Assembly (NCBI GenBank): GCA_963734025.1
Contig: CAVTFR010000009.1
Location: forward strand, 62,001 to 126,000
Source: JACVRW01 sp963734025
Lineage (GTDB): Bacteria; Actinomycetota; Thermoleophilia; Solirubrobacterales; Thermoleophilaceae
Direction: 5' to 3'
DNA length: 64,000 nt
Shown: piece by piece, positions 27,169 to 36,262 of the stretch
Numbering within the stretch: position 1 is the stretch's first letter
How the letters are laid out: every line of letters begins with the position of its first letter
Notes under the pieces: model-generated
What the model saw: the letters and a program-made list of their open reading frames with translations, nothing else
Databases searched by the model: none
What the model was told of the DNA's origin: nothing
Made by a program: the position numbers and the translations under genes

Positions 27169-28757
27169 GGGCTCACCGCCGGCGGCGCCGACTCGGGCGT
27201 GCGCTCGTTCAGCGGGAGCTTGCCGCCCTCGGGGATGCGCCCGTCGAACTCGAAGTCCTCGGGCTCGGTGCCGTCCTCCGGCTCGTCGTTGTTGATCGCG
27301 TCGAAGTCGTTGGGGATGCCGTCGTCGTCGATGTCGTCGTCGCCGCGCTGGCGGGTGGGGCGGAGCGCGCCGTCGGGACCGAACTCGGGCAGCGTGCCGC
27401 CTGCGACCATCAGCGCAACCTGCGACATCTCGGTCAGCTGGCCGGGATCCTCGTTCGCAATGTCGTCGTAGCGCTTGATGTCATCCTCGACCTCCTCGTC
27501 GTCGTCGTACATCCGGCGCTCGATCTCCTCGCGATCGGCGACCATGAGCCAGCGGTCGTCCTGCACGATGATGTTGGAGCCGACCGCCGTGATGTTGAAG
27601 GGACGGTCGTAGAGGTCGTCCTCGTCGACGTCGTCGAACAGGGCGGTCAGGTCCTCTCCGCCCATCTTGCCCGGGATGGTCGCGCCCATGAACGACAGGA
27701 TCGTCGGGGCGACGTCGTGGGTGGTGGCATACCAGTCGACGTCGTTGCCGCCCTCGTCGCCGTCGGGATGGCGGATCAGGAACGGGATCTCGTAGGCGGG
27801 CCGGTAGGAGGTTGGGGCGGCGATGCCGAGCATGGCGTGCTCGCCCAGCGAGATGCCCTGGTCGCCGATCGCGACGACGAGCGTGGAGTCGAGCAGGTCG
27901 AGCTCGGAGAGCGCGTCCATCAGCCGTCCGACCTCGTCGTCAACGGCCTCGACGTGCCTGCGGTAGGCCCCGCGCACCCGCTCCTCGTCCCTGCCGCTCC
28001 AGTTGAGCTCGACCATGCGCCCGTTCAGTGGCCCGATGCCCTCCTCCTCGACTTCTCCGGGCCTGACGTACACGCGCGGCGCCACGGCCGCGTCGAGCGG
28101 GTCGAAGGGGTCGATCGCGAGGAAGAACGGGCTCTCGCCGGCCAGGCCGCGGAGCTCGCGGATGCCGGCGCGGAACGTGCGCGCGGCGGCGTTCGTCTGG
28201 CGCGCGATCGCGGGCAGTAGTTCGCTCTCGATGCCGGGCTGCCCGGTCGAGCGGGCGCGTTCGGTCGCACCCGTTGTCTTCACGTCCGGCCAGCGCGGGC
28301 CGGTCAGGGTGGGGTTGTCGCTCACGTACGCGGTCGTGACCCCGTGCCCGCGCAGCGTCTCCGTCAAGACGGGCTGGTGATCCCAGATCGGCGTGAAACC
28401 CGGCACGGCCGCGAGCCCGTCGGTGTGCCTCCAGTCGCGGAACGGGTAGGCGCGCATTCCGGTGATCAGCGCGCGCCGCGCAGACAGCCCCGGCATCGAC
28501 TCCGGGACGGTGCGGTCGAAGCGCAGCGAGTCGCCGGTCAGGTCGTTCAGGTTGGGCGTGTCGGCCGGCGAGCCGCCCTCGAAGGCGTCGACATGGTCCT
28601 GGCGAACGAGCGGCAGGACGACGAGCACGACGTTCCGCGAGCCGTCGCGGTCGTCCTGCTGCCCAGCTGCCGCGTTGGGCAGCGCGCCGACGCCGAAGAT
28701 GCCCGCGCCCGCGGCGCCGATGCCGCCGCGGCGCAGAAGCGAGCGCCGGTTGATCAC
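27165..28757 (-). CDS. Tat-exported degenerate sulfatase-like protein (probable pseudo-enzyme)
   Basis: 530 residues from a GTG that overlaps the previous stop. N-terminal Tat signal MINRRSLLRRGGIGAAG. The alkaline phosphatase/sulfatase fold is recognisable (LTETLRGHGVTTAYVSDNP, FFLAIDPFDPLDA, LGEHAMLGI, IPFLIRHPDG). By my alignment the formylglycine site C-x-P-S-R reads G-L-S-A-R (Gly90), the N-terminal metal aspartates are replaced (VVLPLVRQD), and the C-terminal metal site SDHG reads GDQG. Catalysis is therefore unlikely. The C-terminal tail has a calcium-loop-like DDIDDDGIPNDFDAINN segment. It may be a partner or scaffold for the upstream paralogue. Confidence 0.82.
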   Translation of the reverse strand: MINRRSLLRRGGIGAAGAGIFGVGALPNAAAGQQDDRDGSRNVVLVVLPLVRQDHVDAFEGGSPADTPNLNDLTGDSLRFDRTVPESMPGLSARRALITGMRAYPFRDWRHTDGLAAVPGFTPIWDHQPVLTETLRGHGVTTAYVSDNPTLTGPRWPDVKTTGATERARSTGQPGIESELLPAIARQTNAAARTFRAGIRELRGLAGESPFFLAIDPFDPLDAAVAPRVYVRPGEVEEEGIGPLNGRMVELNWSGRDEERVRGAYRRHVEAVDDEVGRLMDALSELDLLDSTLVVAIGDQGISLGEHAMLGIAAPTSYRPAYEIPFLIRHPDGDEGGNDVDWYATTHDVAPTILSFMGATIPGKMGGEDLTALFDDVDEDDLYDRPFNITAVGSNIIVQDDRWLMVADREEIERRMYDDDEEVEDDIKRYDDIANEDPGQLTEMSQVALMVAGGTLPEFGPDGALRPTRQRGDDDIDDDGIPNDFDAINNDEPEDGTEPEDFEFDGRIPEGGKLPLNERTPESAPPAVSP

Positions 28758-30298
28758 CCCCCGATCACCGCCTTGGTGCCGCTCGGTGCGAATTGCGGCA
28801 GCGTCCCGCCGGCCTCGTCCTCCAGTATGCGCCAGAGCCGGTCGACGACCTCCGGGTGCTGGTCCGCGACGTCGGTCAGCTCCTGCGGGTCGGACCTCTT
28901 GTCGTAGAGCCGCTTGCGCATGCCCTCGCTGTCCGAGAGCAGGAACCAGTCGAGGTCGCCGACGAGGACGTAGTCGTCGTAGCAGGAGGTGAAGTGGGGC
29001 CGCGACGGAGGCTCGCCTCCGTCGAACAAGACCGACAGGTCCTCTCCGCCCATCAGCCCGGGCGCGCGCACGCCCATGAACCCGAGCGCGGTGCGCGGCA
29101 GGTCGTGCGTCGAGGCGAAGTAGTCGCTCGTGTCGCCGGCGCGCTTGCCCTCGGGGTGCCTGATCATGCACGGCACGTGGTAGATGTGCCAGTGCGCCCG
29201 GGCCCCGTGCTTTCCGAGGATGCCGTGCTCGCCGAGCGTCAGGCCGTGGTCCGACATGTACATGATCACGGTGTTGTCGAGCAGCTTCTGGCGGTCGAGC
29301 TCGTTCATCAGTCGCCCGACCCACTCGTCGACGAATTCGATCTCGGCGGCGTAGAGCTCGCGCACGCGCTCGATCGTGTCGTCGTCCACGTCGACGTCGA
29401 TCACCCATGAGTAGGGCGTCTCGAACGGTTGGATCGGCGTGATGCCCTGCTTCTCGATGCCCTTGGGGGTGGTGCCGAAGCGCGCCTGGTAGACGCGCGG
29501 GGCGTCGAGCGGCTCGTGCGGGTCGAAGGCGTCGATGCCAAGGAAGAAGGGCTTGCCCTCATCCTTCAGGTCGTCGAGCAGCCGCAGCCCCGAGCGGATC
29601 ACGCGCGCGGTCGGATAGTCGCCGTCCGAGTCGCGGTAGACCGAGTTCCAGCCCGCCATCGCCCGGAGCCGCCCCACCTCGACGGTGTCGGACAGCTCGG
29701 GGAGCAGGTAGCGCTCGACCGTCGATCGGGTGGCCGGGCGTTTGAAGGGCTTGTTGAGGAAGCGGTAGGCGCCCTGGGAGTAGCTCGGCTTGACGACGTC
29801 GAGGGTGCGCCTGAAGTTCGAGAAGCGCGGCCCGATCAGGAACGGGTTGTCGGTGCAGTAGGCGGTCTCGATGTCGGCCTCGCCCAGCACCTCGGTGACG
29901 ATCGGCTGGAAGTCCGGGATGGGGATCCAGCCGGGGCCGACGGGGAGGCCCTTGGTCGGGACGTAGTTGCGGAACGGGAAGGAGCGGACGCCGGTCAGCA
30001 GCGCCCGGCGGGCGGGACCCGTCGGCATGGCCTCCGGGACAGCGTGCGTGAACGTGAGCGAGTCCTTGGCGAGCGCGTCGATGTTCGGCGTCTTCGCCAG
30101 CGAGTTGCTGTTGTAGTACGAGATGTAGTCCGCGCGCGTGGAGTCCGTGAAGAGCAGCAGGACGTTCGGCGCGTCCGCGTCGTGCTCGGTGGAGGGCTCG
30201 AAGTAGTCGTCGCCGCAGGCCGATGCGGCAATCGCGGCGGCGCCGGTCGCGCCCGCCCCGAACAGCCCTCGTCGTGTAAAGCCTCCCCGGGAGCCCAT
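28754..30298 (-). CDS. Exported lipoprotein of the sulfatase / alkaline phosphatase superfamily with Thr at the nucleophile site
   Basis: 514 residues. Twin-arginine TRRGLFGAG plus lipobox-like IAASAC indicate Tat export and lipidation. Metal ligands look intact: LLFTDSTRADY near Asp51 and MYMSDHGLTLGEHGILGKHG near the C-terminal third. The sulfatase signature C-x-P-S-R-x-x-L-x-T-G reads T-G-P-A-R-R-A-L-L-T-G, so Thr93 replaces the formylglycine Cys/Ser. Thr nucleophiles occur in related phosphodiesterases (NPP, LtaS types), so phosphodiester or phosphoglycerol chemistry is an alternative to sulfate ester hydrolysis. First gene of an operon with its degenerate paralogue and an MFS exporter. 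Confidence 0.85.
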   Translation of the reverse strand: MGSRGGFTRRGLFGAGATGAAAIAASACGDDYFEPSTEHDADAPNVLLLFTDSTRADYISYYNSNSLAKTPNIDALAKDSLTFTHAVPEAMPTGPARRALLTGVRSFPFRNYVPTKGLPVGPGWIPIPDFQPIVTEVLGEADIETAYCTDNPFLIGPRFSNFRRTLDVVKPSYSQGAYRFLNKPFKRPATRSTVERYLLPELSDTVEVGRLRAMAGWNSVYRDSDGDYPTARVIRSGLRLLDDLKDEGKPFFLGIDAFDPHEPLDAPRVYQARFGTTPKGIEKQGITPIQPFETPYSWVIDVDVDDDTIERVRELYAAEIEFVDEWVGRLMNELDRQKLLDNTVIMYMSDHGLTLGEHGILGKHGARAHWHIYHVPCMIRHPEGKRAGDTSDYFASTHDLPRTALGFMGVRAPGLMGGEDLSVLFDGGEPPSRPHFTSCYDDYVLVGDLDWFLLSDSEGMRKRLYDKRSDPQELTDVADQHPEVVDRLWRILEDEAGGTLPQFAPSGTKAVIGG

Positions 30299-30344
30299 TC
30301 CGAGGGCCGCAGGCTAGCTGACGGGCCGGGCCGCCACCCGGCTG

Positions 30345-30578
30345 TCAGAGTCTTCCGCAGTCGTCGACGGCGCGCTGGCGCTCCTCGACGAAGGACACCT
30401 TGACCGGGCCCGTGCTGCGGGTGTTGAAGGCGGAGACGGCCACCGCCGGATACTTGGCCTCGGCGGCGGTCAGGCAGCTGCGGTAGCGCGCCTCGAGCGC
30501 GATGACCACCACGGACAGGGTGAGGAGGGTCAGGGCGACCACTGCCGCGATGGTGCCGGTGCGACGGGGGTTCTGCAA
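30345..30578 (-). CDS. Small single-pass membrane protein (77 aa)
   Basis: From TTG 30578 (GGAACGGAG about 9 nt upstream): LQNPRRTGTIAAVVALTLLTL and a hydrophobic helix, then an outside segment with two cysteines (YRSCLTAAEAKYP ... VDDCGRL). TTG 30629 is an alternative start. The family is not recognised. It lies 46 nt upstream of the sulfatase-like operon on the same strand and divergent from the collagen-like gene. Confidence 0.55.
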   Translation of the reverse strand: MQNPRRTGTIAAVVALTLLTLSVVVIALEARYRSCLTAAEAKYPAVAVSAFNTRSTGPVKVSFVEERQRAVDDCGRL

Positions 30579-30643
30579 GGGCGCGGACTCCGTTCCTTTC
30601 GTTGCAACATGCCATCGCACAGGAGACAAGGGGGTACCATCTC

Positions 30644-32035
30644 GTGGCTATGCCGACTTGTCGGTATTCGGCGGGTCGGTTCGCCTCCCTGCTGCTGGCT
30701 CTTGTCGTGTGCGGATCCGCCGCTCCGGCGTTCGCGGAATCCGGCACACCAGATTTTCCCCTGACCCCCCGAAAGCTCCTCGTCGAGGGGAGCGGGTCGT
30801 CGCTTCGGGTGCCGGTCCCGGTGCTGTGCCCGAACACCGAGGTCAGCGGATGCTCGGGCTTCGTCACGCTTCGGGCCCGCTTCCCGGCGTCCTCGAACGT
30901 GCAGACGATCGGGCGCCTTGGCTACAGCGTGGGGTCACACGAGTTCGAGTTCGTCAACGTGCCGCTCGGCCCGGTTGCCAGCCGCGTGCTCACTGAGCGG
31001 GGCACGCTCCCGGTCGTAGCCAGGGTGGCCGGAGCCAATACTTCTGTCCGCCGGGGGTTCCTGCTTATTCGACGTCAGGATGGAGAACAGACCGGGCCGC
31101 GAGGTCCACAGGGTCCGCAAGGCCAGCCAGGCTCGACCGGGCCACAGGGTGCGACGGGGCCGCAGGGCGCCCTCGGAGCGACGGGACCGGCGGGACCGCA
31201 GGGCGAGACGGGACCGGCGGGACCGCAGGGCCCGGTCGGTCCGGAGGGCGCCACCGGACCCCAGGGCGCGACAGGCGCGACGGGAGCCCAGGGCGCGGCA
31301 GGGCCGCAAGGCGAGACCGGTGCGACGGGTGCTCAGGGCCCGGCGGGTCCTCAGGGCGAAACAGGCGCGACCGGCGCTCAGGGCACGGCGGGTCCGCAGG
31401 GTGCGACGGGAGCCACCGGCGCGACGGGTGCGGCGGGTCCTCAGGGCGAAACAGGCGCGACCGGCGCTCAGGGCCCGGCGGGTCCGCAGGGCGAGACAGG
31501 CGCGACCGGCGCTCAGGGCCCGGCGGGGCCGCAGGGTCAAACGGGAGCCACTGGCGCCCAGGGCCCCGCTGGACCCCAGGGCAACATCGGTCCGACCGGC
31601 CCCGCCGGACCGCAGGGCGCCACGGGACCGGCCGGACCGCAGGGCGCCACCGGCGCGACAGGAGCACAGGGCTCGGTCGGAGCGCAGGGCGCGATTGGCC
31701 CGACGGGCCCGGCCGGACCAACCGGTGGGACGGGGCCCGCGGGGCCCCAGGGCCTGCCCGGTTCGCAGGGCACCCCGGGCGCGGCCGGCGCTCAGGGACC
31801 AGCGGGCCCAGCCGGACCGGCGGGCGCGACCGGCGCCACCGGACCGCAGGGAGCACCTGGCCCGACCGGACCCGTGGGTCCGACTGGCCCGACCGGGCCG
31901 GCGCCGCTCACGGCCGTCGGGTCGTTCTTCGCCACCAGCCCCAGCGCGAGCGTGGCACCGGAGCGTCGGCCCCGCTCACCACCGCCGGGGCCGGAAACAC
32001 GGCGGGAGCGTTCACGCTCGCGACGAACACGGTGA
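30644..32035 (+). CDS. Secreted collagen-like protein, main reading frame
   Basis: A signal peptide (RFASLLLALVVCGSAAPAFAES), then a beta-rich head domain of about 110 residues with two cysteines. It is followed by about 250 residues of uninterrupted Gly-x-y triplets rich in GPQGATGATGAQGPAGPQGE. Such proteins form triple helices on the cell surface or spore. GTG 30644 is preferred over ATG 30650 because AAGGGGG is 9 nt upstream. After GPTGPTGPAPLTAVGSFFAT the written frame turns arginine/proline-rich and stops at 32035; the proper C-terminal domain continues in another frame (next entry). The break is near 31945-31960. Confidence 0.8.
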   Translation: MAMPTCRYSAGRFASLLLALVVCGSAAPAFAESGTPDFPLTPRKLLVEGSGSSLRVPVPVLCPNTEVSGCSGFVTLRARFPASSNVQTIGRLGYSVGSHEFEFVNVPLGPVASRVLTERGTLPVVARVAGANTSVRRGFLLIRRQDGEQTGPRGPQGPQGQPGSTGPQGATGPQGALGATGPAGPQGETGPAGPQGPVGPEGATGPQGATGATGAQGAAGPQGETGATGAQGPAGPQGETGATGAQGTAGPQGATGATGATGAAGPQGETGATGAQGPAGPQGETGATGAQGPAGPQGQTGATGAQGPAGPQGNIGPTGPAGPQGATGPAGPQGATGATGAQGSVGAQGAIGPTGPAGPTGGTGPAGPQGLPGSQGTPGAAGAQGPAGPAGPAGATGATGPQGAPGPTGPVGPTGPTGPAPLTAVGSFFATSPSASVAPERRPRSPPPGPETRRERSRSRRTR

Positions 32036-32330
32036 CCGTGGTCAACGCGGGCACGTACCTGCTCGAGTACATGGTGGCGGTCACCAGCGCGACCGCGGTC
32101 TTCGCCCTGGTCGTCAACGGAGTTCAGGTGCCTGGCACGAACGGAGTCGCCCGGGCCGGTGGCACGAACACCACCGCTCGTCAGCTCAGCGCACGGCAGC
32201 CGTGACACTTGACCGCTGGTTCGACCGTCTCTCGTGCGAAACATCTCGAACCGGCACGGATTCGTTGGCCGGGGCCGTGCTGGAGGGTGCAGCACGCCGA
32301 CCAGCGTGATGGCTCACGCTCCTCAAGGTG
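32036..32330 (+). pseudogene. Frame-broken C-terminal domain of the collagen-like protein
   Basis: Downstream of the break, the frame ending with TGA at 32203-32205 reads AFTLATNTVTVVNAGTYLLEY, MVAVTSATAVFALVVNGVQV and PGTNGVARAGGTNTTA, a beta-rich trimerisation domain like those capping bacterial collagens. Its C-terminus is again scattered over three frames: TAAVTL, TAGSTVS, LVRNIS, GTDSLAGAVLEGA and TPTSVMAH. At least four further indels are needed to join them within about 120 nt. Either the gene is decaying or the sequence has errors. The rest of the gap up to 32430 shows nothing else. Confidence 0.65.
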
Positions 32331-32430
32331 GGCTAGCAGAGGCTTTGTTGGCGGGCTCCATCCGGGATCACCGCCTCTTAACGGGCCGGCCGCGCGCTCG
32401 TAACAAACGGGCCCCGGGTAGACCGGAAGC

Positions 32431-34686
32431 ATGCCGCGCATGAACCGCACCCGCCTGCTGTCGCTCGCCCTGCTCGTCGTCATCGCGCTCACCGGCGTCT
32501 CCGTCGCGCGCGCCGGTGACAAAGACGACCATCATGGAAAGGGACACGACGCCGATCCGCTGGTGATCGCCCACCGCGGCGCCTCGGGCTACCGCCCCGA
32601 GCACACGCTGGCGGCGTATGAGCTGGGCGCGCGCCTGGGGGCGGATTACGTCGAGCCGGACTTGGTGCGGACGAAGGACGGCGTGCTGGTGGCACGTCAC
32701 GAGAACGAGATCTCGGGCACCACGGACGTCGCGACCCGCCCGGAGTTCGCCGACCGCCGCACGACGAAGGTGATCGACGGCCTCTCGTTGACCGGCTGGT
32801 TCACCGAGGACTTCACGCTTGCCGAGCTGAAGACGCTGCGCGCGGTGGAGCGCATCCCGGCGCTGCGGCCGCGCAACACGCGTTTCAACGGCTTCTACGA
32901 GGTGCCGACCTTCCAGGAGGTCATCGACCTGACGAAGCGGCTCTCGAAGGAGCTCGGCCGGCCGATCGGGATCTACCCCGAGACGAAGCACCCGACCTAC
33001 TTCCGCGACATCGGTCTTCCGCTCGAGGAGCCGCTCGTGCGCGTGCTCAACCGCAACGGCCTGAACAGCCGGCGCGCGAAGGTGTTCGTCCAGTCGTTCG
33101 AGGTCGGCAACCTGCAGGCGCTCGACGACGAGCTGCGTGTGCCGCTCGTGCAGCTGCTCGGCGCTCGCACTCAGAAGCCGTGGGACTTCGTCGTGTCCGG
33201 CGACCCGCGCACGTACGCGGACATGGCCACTCCGGCCGGCCTCGAGGACATCGCAGAGTACGCAGACGGCGTGGGCCCTTCGAAGGACTACATTGTCCCG
33301 CGCGACGCCGCGGGCAACTCGCTGCCGCCCACGTCGTTCGTCGACGACGCCCATCGTGCGGGCCTCCTCGTCCACCCCTACACATTCCGCAACGAGAACA
33401 GCTTCCTGCCGCTCGAGCTGAGGTCGTCGGACGACCCGGCCGCCTACGGCAACGCGGCCGCCGAGTACGAGCAGTTCTTCGAGCTCGGCGTGGACGGTCT
33501 CTTCTCCGACAACGCCGACACCGCCCTGCGAGCACGCGGCGGCGGCAAGGCGGGCCCTGGCGAGGCGCGCCTTCTGGCCCGAGCGATCCTGCCGTCGGAC
33601 GCGTACCAGCCTGGGCCGCAGTCGGGCGCGATGGTGGCCCCGACCAACGGCGTGACGCCGCCGTTCCCGGGGCAGCCGATCCCGGGCTTCTCCGCTGTGC
33701 TCGACGGGCCGGCGGGGACCTACTACGGCATGCCCGACAACGGCTACGGCGCGAAGACCAACTCGGCCGACTTCCTGCTGCGGCTGTACCGGATCCGGCC
33801 CGACTTCAAGACCGCCAACGGCGGCAGCGGCGAGGTCGACGTCCTCGATTTCATCCAGCTGCGCGATCCGGACAACAGGGTGAACTTCCCGCTCACCCGG
33901 CCCGACCGGCTGCTGACCGGCGCGGACTTCGACCTCGAGTCCGTGCGGCGCGCGCCCAACGGTGACCTCTGGTTCGGCGAGGAGTTCGGACCCTTCCTCC
34001 TGCACACGGACGCGGGCGGCCGCGTGCTCGAGGCGCCGATCCCGCTGCGTGGCGTTCAGTCGCCGCAAAACCCGTTCCTGCCGAGCCCCGACGCGTGGAA
34101 CATCCCGGCGAGCCGGGGCTTCGAGCCGATGGCGCTGAGCAGCGACGGCCGCCGCCTCTACCCGATGCTCGAGGGAGCCCTCCGGAACGATCCCGATCCG
34201 CGCCGGCGTGTCATCAACGAGTTCTCGATCCGCGCCGGCGAGTACACGGACCGCACCTGGAACTACCGCGTCGACGCCGAGTTCCCGGATGCCGTGATCG
34301 GCGACATGACGGCCGTCGACAGGAATCGCTTCGTGCTGATCGAGCGTGACGACGCCCAGGGCGTCGAGGCCCAGCAGAAGAAGATCTACCTGATCGATCT
34401 GCGCAACACCGACGACGAGGGCTATCTCGAGAAGGAGCTGGTGCTCGACCTGCTGGCGATCCGCGACCCGTACGACGTCTCTCTGCCTGCGCGCCCCGGT
34501 GAGTTCGGCGTCGGCGACCCGTTCTCGTTCCCGCTGCAGTCCGTCGAGAGCCTCGAGGTCCTCGACGACGACCGGCTGCTGATCGCGAACGACAACAACT
34601 ACCCCGGCAGCGACGGCCGCTGGGTCGCGCGCGACCGGCCCGACGACGTCGAGCTGATCGTGGTGAGGCTGGGCGAAGAGCTCTAG
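32431..34686 (+). CDS. Secreted glycerophosphodiester phosphodiesterase with C-terminal phytase-like/esterase-like domain
   Basis: 751 residues with a Sec signal (LLSLALLVVIALTGVSVARA). Residues about 42-370 are a GDPD TIM barrel: VIAHRGASGYRPEHTLAAYE, DYVEPDLVRTKDGVLVARHE, IGIYPETKHP, FVQSFE and GLFSDNADTA. Residues about 385-751 are a phytase-like (esterase-like) beta-propeller domain: GMPDNGYGAKTNSADFLLRL, LWFGEEFGPFLL, GFEPMALSSDGRRLYPMLEG and LLIANDNNYPGSDG. The enzyme would release glycerol 3-phosphate from phospholipid deacylation products outside the cell, possibly with a second phosphate-releasing activity. It converges with the acyl-CoA ligase, with stops overlapping by 4 nt. Confidence 0.9.
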   Translation: MPRMNRTRLLSLALLVVIALTGVSVARAGDKDDHHGKGHDADPLVIAHRGASGYRPEHTLAAYELGARLGADYVEPDLVRTKDGVLVARHENEISGTTDVATRPEFADRRTTKVIDGLSLTGWFTEDFTLAELKTLRAVERIPALRPRNTRFNGFYEVPTFQEVIDLTKRLSKELGRPIGIYPETKHPTYFRDIGLPLEEPLVRVLNRNGLNSRRAKVFVQSFEVGNLQALDDELRVPLVQLLGARTQKPWDFVVSGDPRTYADMATPAGLEDIAEYADGVGPSKDYIVPRDAAGNSLPPTSFVDDAHRAGLLVHPYTFRNENSFLPLELRSSDDPAAYGNAAAEYEQFFELGVDGLFSDNADTALRARGGGKAGPGEARLLARAILPSDAYQPGPQSGAMVAPTNGVTPPFPGQPIPGFSAVLDGPAGTYYGMPDNGYGAKTNSADFLLRLYRIRPDFKTANGGSGEVDVLDFIQLRDPDNRVNFPLTRPDRLLTGADFDLESVRRAPNGDLWFGEEFGPFLLHTDAGGRVLEAPIPLRGVQSPQNPFLPSPDAWNIPASRGFEPMALSSDGRRLYPMLEGALRNDPDPRRRVINEFSIRAGEYTDRTWNYRVDAEFPDAVIGDMTAVDRNRFVLIERDDAQGVEAQQKKIYLIDLRNTDDEGYLEKELVLDLLAIRDPYDVSLPARPGEFGVGDPFSFPLQSVESLEVLDDDRLLIANDNNYPGSDGRWVARDRPDDVELIVVRLGEEL

Positions 34687-36206
34687 GAGGCGGAGGCGCC
34701 GGTCCGCACCTCGGCCGGCGCCTCGATCTCGCGCTTCAGGATCTTGCCGGTCGGGCCCTTCGGCAGCTCGTCGACGAACCAGATCTTGCGCGGGTACTTG
34801 TAGGCCGCCACCTGCTCCTTGACGTAGGCCTTCAGCTCCTGGGCGTCGAGCGTCTCGCCCTCCTTGATGACGACCGCCGCGGCAACCTCCTCGCCTAGTG
34901 AGTCGTCGGGGATCCCGACGACAGCGGCCTCCTGCACAGCCGGGTGCTCGTAGAGGATCTCCTCGACCTCGCGCGGGTAGACGTTGTAGCCGCCGCGGAT
35001 GATCAGGTCCTTCTTGCGATCGACGATGAAGAAGTAGCCGTCCTCGTCCACCCTCGCCATGTCGCCTGAGCGGAACCAGCCGTCGGCGTCGATCGACTCT
35101 TCGGTCGCCTCGGGTCGCTGCCAGTAGCCCTTCATGACGTTGTGCCCGCGGATCACGATCTCGCCGACCTCACCCTGCGTCGCCTCGTTGCCGTCGTCGT
35201 CCCAGACCTGCATCTCGACACCCTCGATGGGAATGCCGATCGAGCCCGCCTTGCGCTCGCGGTCCGGGGGATTGAAGGATGCGACGGGCGACGTCTCGGA
35301 GAGCCCGTAGCCCTCCAGGATCGGGCAGCCGAACTTCTCCTCGAAGCCGCGGATCAGCTCGACTGGGATGGCCGCGCCGCCCGACATGCAGAGGCGCAGC
35401 GTCGAGGCGTCCGCGGAGTCCGCGCCGCCCGCGTGCAGCATCGCGTTGTACATCGTCGGCACGCCCTGGAATACGGTGACGCCGTCACGGCCGAGGATCT
35501 CGAGAGCCTTCTCCGGGTCGAAGCGCGGGATCATCGTCACGGTGGCGCCGACCACGACCGCGCTGTTCATCGTGCACGTCTGCCCGAATGAGTGGAAGAG
35601 CGGGAGAGCGCCGAGCAGCACATCCTCGTGCGAGAACCTGCCGAGCGTGACGGAGGTCATCGAGCAGTTCCTGTGCAGGTTGTCATGGGTCAGCTCGGCC
35701 CCCTTGGGCTGGCCGGTCGTCCCCGACGTGTAGAGGATCACAGCCGTGTCCTCGGCGCTGACCTCGGCGAGCTCCACGATCGGGTCCTGCTCGGCCAGCA
35801 GCTGCTCGAACTCGCCGGGCACGACCAGGAGACATTCGGCGCCCGCGTCGGTCGCACCCGCCTCGGCGGCCTCCGCGAAGCCATGCCACGCGAGCAGCAG
35901 CTTGGCGCCCGAGTCCGAGAGGTAGTAGGCGACCTCGCGCTCCACCAGCAGCACGTTCATGGGCACGACGACGGCCCCGGCGCGGAGGATCCCGTAGTAG
36001 ATCGCGGGGAAGTAGGGGACGTTCGGGAGCATCAGCCCGACGCGGTCGCCCGCCTCGACGCCCCGCGCCCTCAGCAGCCCGGCCACGCGCGCGCTCGCGC
36101 CGTCGAGCGTGGCGTAGGTCAGCTCGGCGTCATCCAGCTTGAAGGCGACCTCGTCGCCGTGCCGCCCAGCGGTCTCCGTGAGGATCCTGGCCAGGTTGTC
36201 GCTCAT
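34683..36206 (-). CDS. Long-chain fatty-acid-CoA ligase (AMP-forming)
   Basis: 507 residues of the ANL superfamily. The A3 motif is ILYTSGTTGQPKGAELTH, A5 is EGYGLSETSP, A7 is GWFRSGDMARVDEDGYFFIVDRKKD, A8 is IIRGGYNVYPREVEEILYEHP, and the catalytic Lys lies in PKGPTGKILKREI. It activates a fatty or related carboxylic acid to its CoA ester. ATG 36206 follows GAGGGAGAGGGA. An 11-bp inverted repeat lies 57-85 nt upstream of the start (next entry), a plausible operator. The gene stands alone, next to the end of the nuo operon. Confidence 0.9.
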   Translation of the reverse strand: MSDNLARILTETAGRHGDEVAFKLDDAELTYATLDGASARVAGLLRARGVEAGDRVGLMLPNVPYFPAIYYGILRAGAVVVPMNVLLVEREVAYYLSDSGAKLLLAWHGFAEAAEAGATDAGAECLLVVPGEFEQLLAEQDPIVELAEVSAEDTAVILYTSGTTGQPKGAELTHDNLHRNCSMTSVTLGRFSHEDVLLGALPLFHSFGQTCTMNSAVVVGATVTMIPRFDPEKALEILGRDGVTVFQGVPTMYNAMLHAGGADSADASTLRLCMSGGAAIPVELIRGFEEKFGCPILEGYGLSETSPVASFNPPDRERKAGSIGIPIEGVEMQVWDDDGNEATQGEVGEIVIRGHNVMKGYWQRPEATEESIDADGWFRSGDMARVDEDGYFFIVDRKKDLIIRGGYNVYPREVEEILYEHPAVQEAAVVGIPDDSLGEEVAAAVVIKEGETLDAQELKAYVKEQVAAYKYPRKIWFVDELPKGPTGKILKREIEAPAEVRTGASAS

Positions 36207-36262
36207 TCCCTCTCCCTCGGTTGCTGCCCCGCAGCGTAACCCGTTCCCGGCGACCGAACCGA

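Noticed and set aside
31080..31900. Repeat array that could be taken for CRISPR or a minisatellite
   Set aside because: The periodicity is 9-18 nt with protein-level Gly-x-y constraint; no spacer structure and no cas genes.
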